In this document: one piece after another, positions 5,338 through 5,536 of the stretch
Position numbering within the stretch: the stretch's first letter is position 1
How the letters are laid out: each line of letters begins with the position of its first letter
Position numbers and translations under genes: made by a program
Assembly: GCA_004558535.1 (NCBI GenBank)
Contig: SFCP01000114.1
Location: forward strand, 1-5,536
Direction of reading: 5' to 3'
Length of the DNA stretch: 5,536 nt
From: Bacteroidales bacterium
GTDB lineage: Bacteria; Bacteroidota; Bacteroidia; Bacteroidales; Bacteroidaceae
The notes under the pieces: generated by a model
Told to the model about the DNA's origin: nothing
The model's database searches: none
The model's input: only the letters and a program-made list of their open reading frames with translations

Positions 5338-5389
5338 CACAGCCAGGCGCATACATCGCATGAGAGCGGCGTATCTGCGTCTGGCTGTG
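5338..5389 (+). terminator. Imperfect hairpin after the last operon gene, possible terminator
   Basis: CACAGCCAGGCGCATAC (5338-5354) pairs with GTATCTGCGTCTGGCTGTG (5371-5389), with one G-T wobble and a two-base bulge around a 16-base loop. It begins 9 bases after the ParB stop, where a terminator is expected. The following bases (TTGCTCCCTCCCC) are pyrimidine-rich but contain no T-run, so intrinsic termination would be weak. It could instead be a 3'-end stabilising structure. The remaining bases to 5536 show no gene I can support. Confidence 0.4.
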
Positions 5390-5536
5390 TTGCTCCCTCC
5401 CCCTCTCGGCATCGTCGCGCTGAGGGCGGGGAAATGCGTTGCAACAGGCGACGACGGCAAAAGGTACTGTGACGACCCCCGCCCCACACGCCGCGGGCTC
5501 GCCGACCCCGAAAAAAGCGTAGTTACCAAGGCAAAA

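Noticed and set aside
5360..5536. Open frame from ATG 5360 running off the window end, in the same frame as the last ParB gene
   Set aside because: About 69 codons without a stop after TAA 5327 is not unusual at this GC content. ATG 5360 has no Shine-Dalgarno site and lies in a hairpin loop; the translation is Pro/Arg-rich with no known motif.
1..5536. CRISPR array, tRNA, rRNA or insertion sequence
   Set aside because: I saw no regularly spaced repeats, cloverleaf-like segments, transposase motifs or terminal inverted repeats with target duplications.

Overview
This window looks like part of a phage or prophage of a high-GC member of the Clostridia. The gut Oscillospirales/Oscillospiraceae are the best guess. 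The evidence is consistently GC-rich coding sequence, strong AAGGAGGTG-type Shine-Dalgarno sites, all genes on one strand with tight ATGA overlaps, and a DUF1492/ArpU-RinA-like sigma-region-4 regulator typical of Firmicutes phages just before the packaging genes. No terminase, integrase or structural gene is visible, so 'phage' rests on the regulator, the gene style and the ParB/PAPS-reductase-like genes. The host assignment is inference.

Layout. Bases 2-673 are the end of an early/middle phage operon: the last 23 codons of a protein with a CxxC tail, an unrecognised 62-aa protein, and the DUF1492-type regulator. The regulator's best ribosome-binding site points to an ATT codon rather than to the first conventional start, a TTG. 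Bases 674-903 hold no convincing gene. They contain a good promoter candidate (TTGATA-17-TAGGAT), a GC-rich hairpin, an orphan Shine-Dalgarno site, and a CTCCTT that could pair with either that site or the real one of the next gene. Bases 904-5329 are five genes packed without gaps: a sodium:solute symporter, a 260-aa PP-loop (PAPS reductase-like) protein, a ParB/sulfiredoxin-fold protein ending in CPKCG, a 384-aa IbrA-like PP-loop protein, and an IbrB-like ParB protein with a C-terminal HTH. Each start overlaps the previous stop by 4-10 bases, so they are almost certainly one translationally coupled unit. Bases 5330-5536 hold an imperfect hairpin just after the last stop and otherwise no gene I can support.

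How it may work together (inference). Two different PP-loop ATP-pyrophosphatase-like enzymes alternate with two different ParB-like proteins behind a membrane symporter. The unit has its own putative promoter and terminator, as a phage 'moron' cassette would. PP-loop/ParB pairs are known as IbrA/IbrB, activators of prophage genes in E. coli, and PP-loop enzymes (DndC) take part in DNA phosphorothioation. A plausible reading is a cassette that imports a small solute and uses adenylation chemistry to modify DNA or another nucleotide target, or to control phage gene expression. The substrate and the chemistry cannot be read from the sequence.
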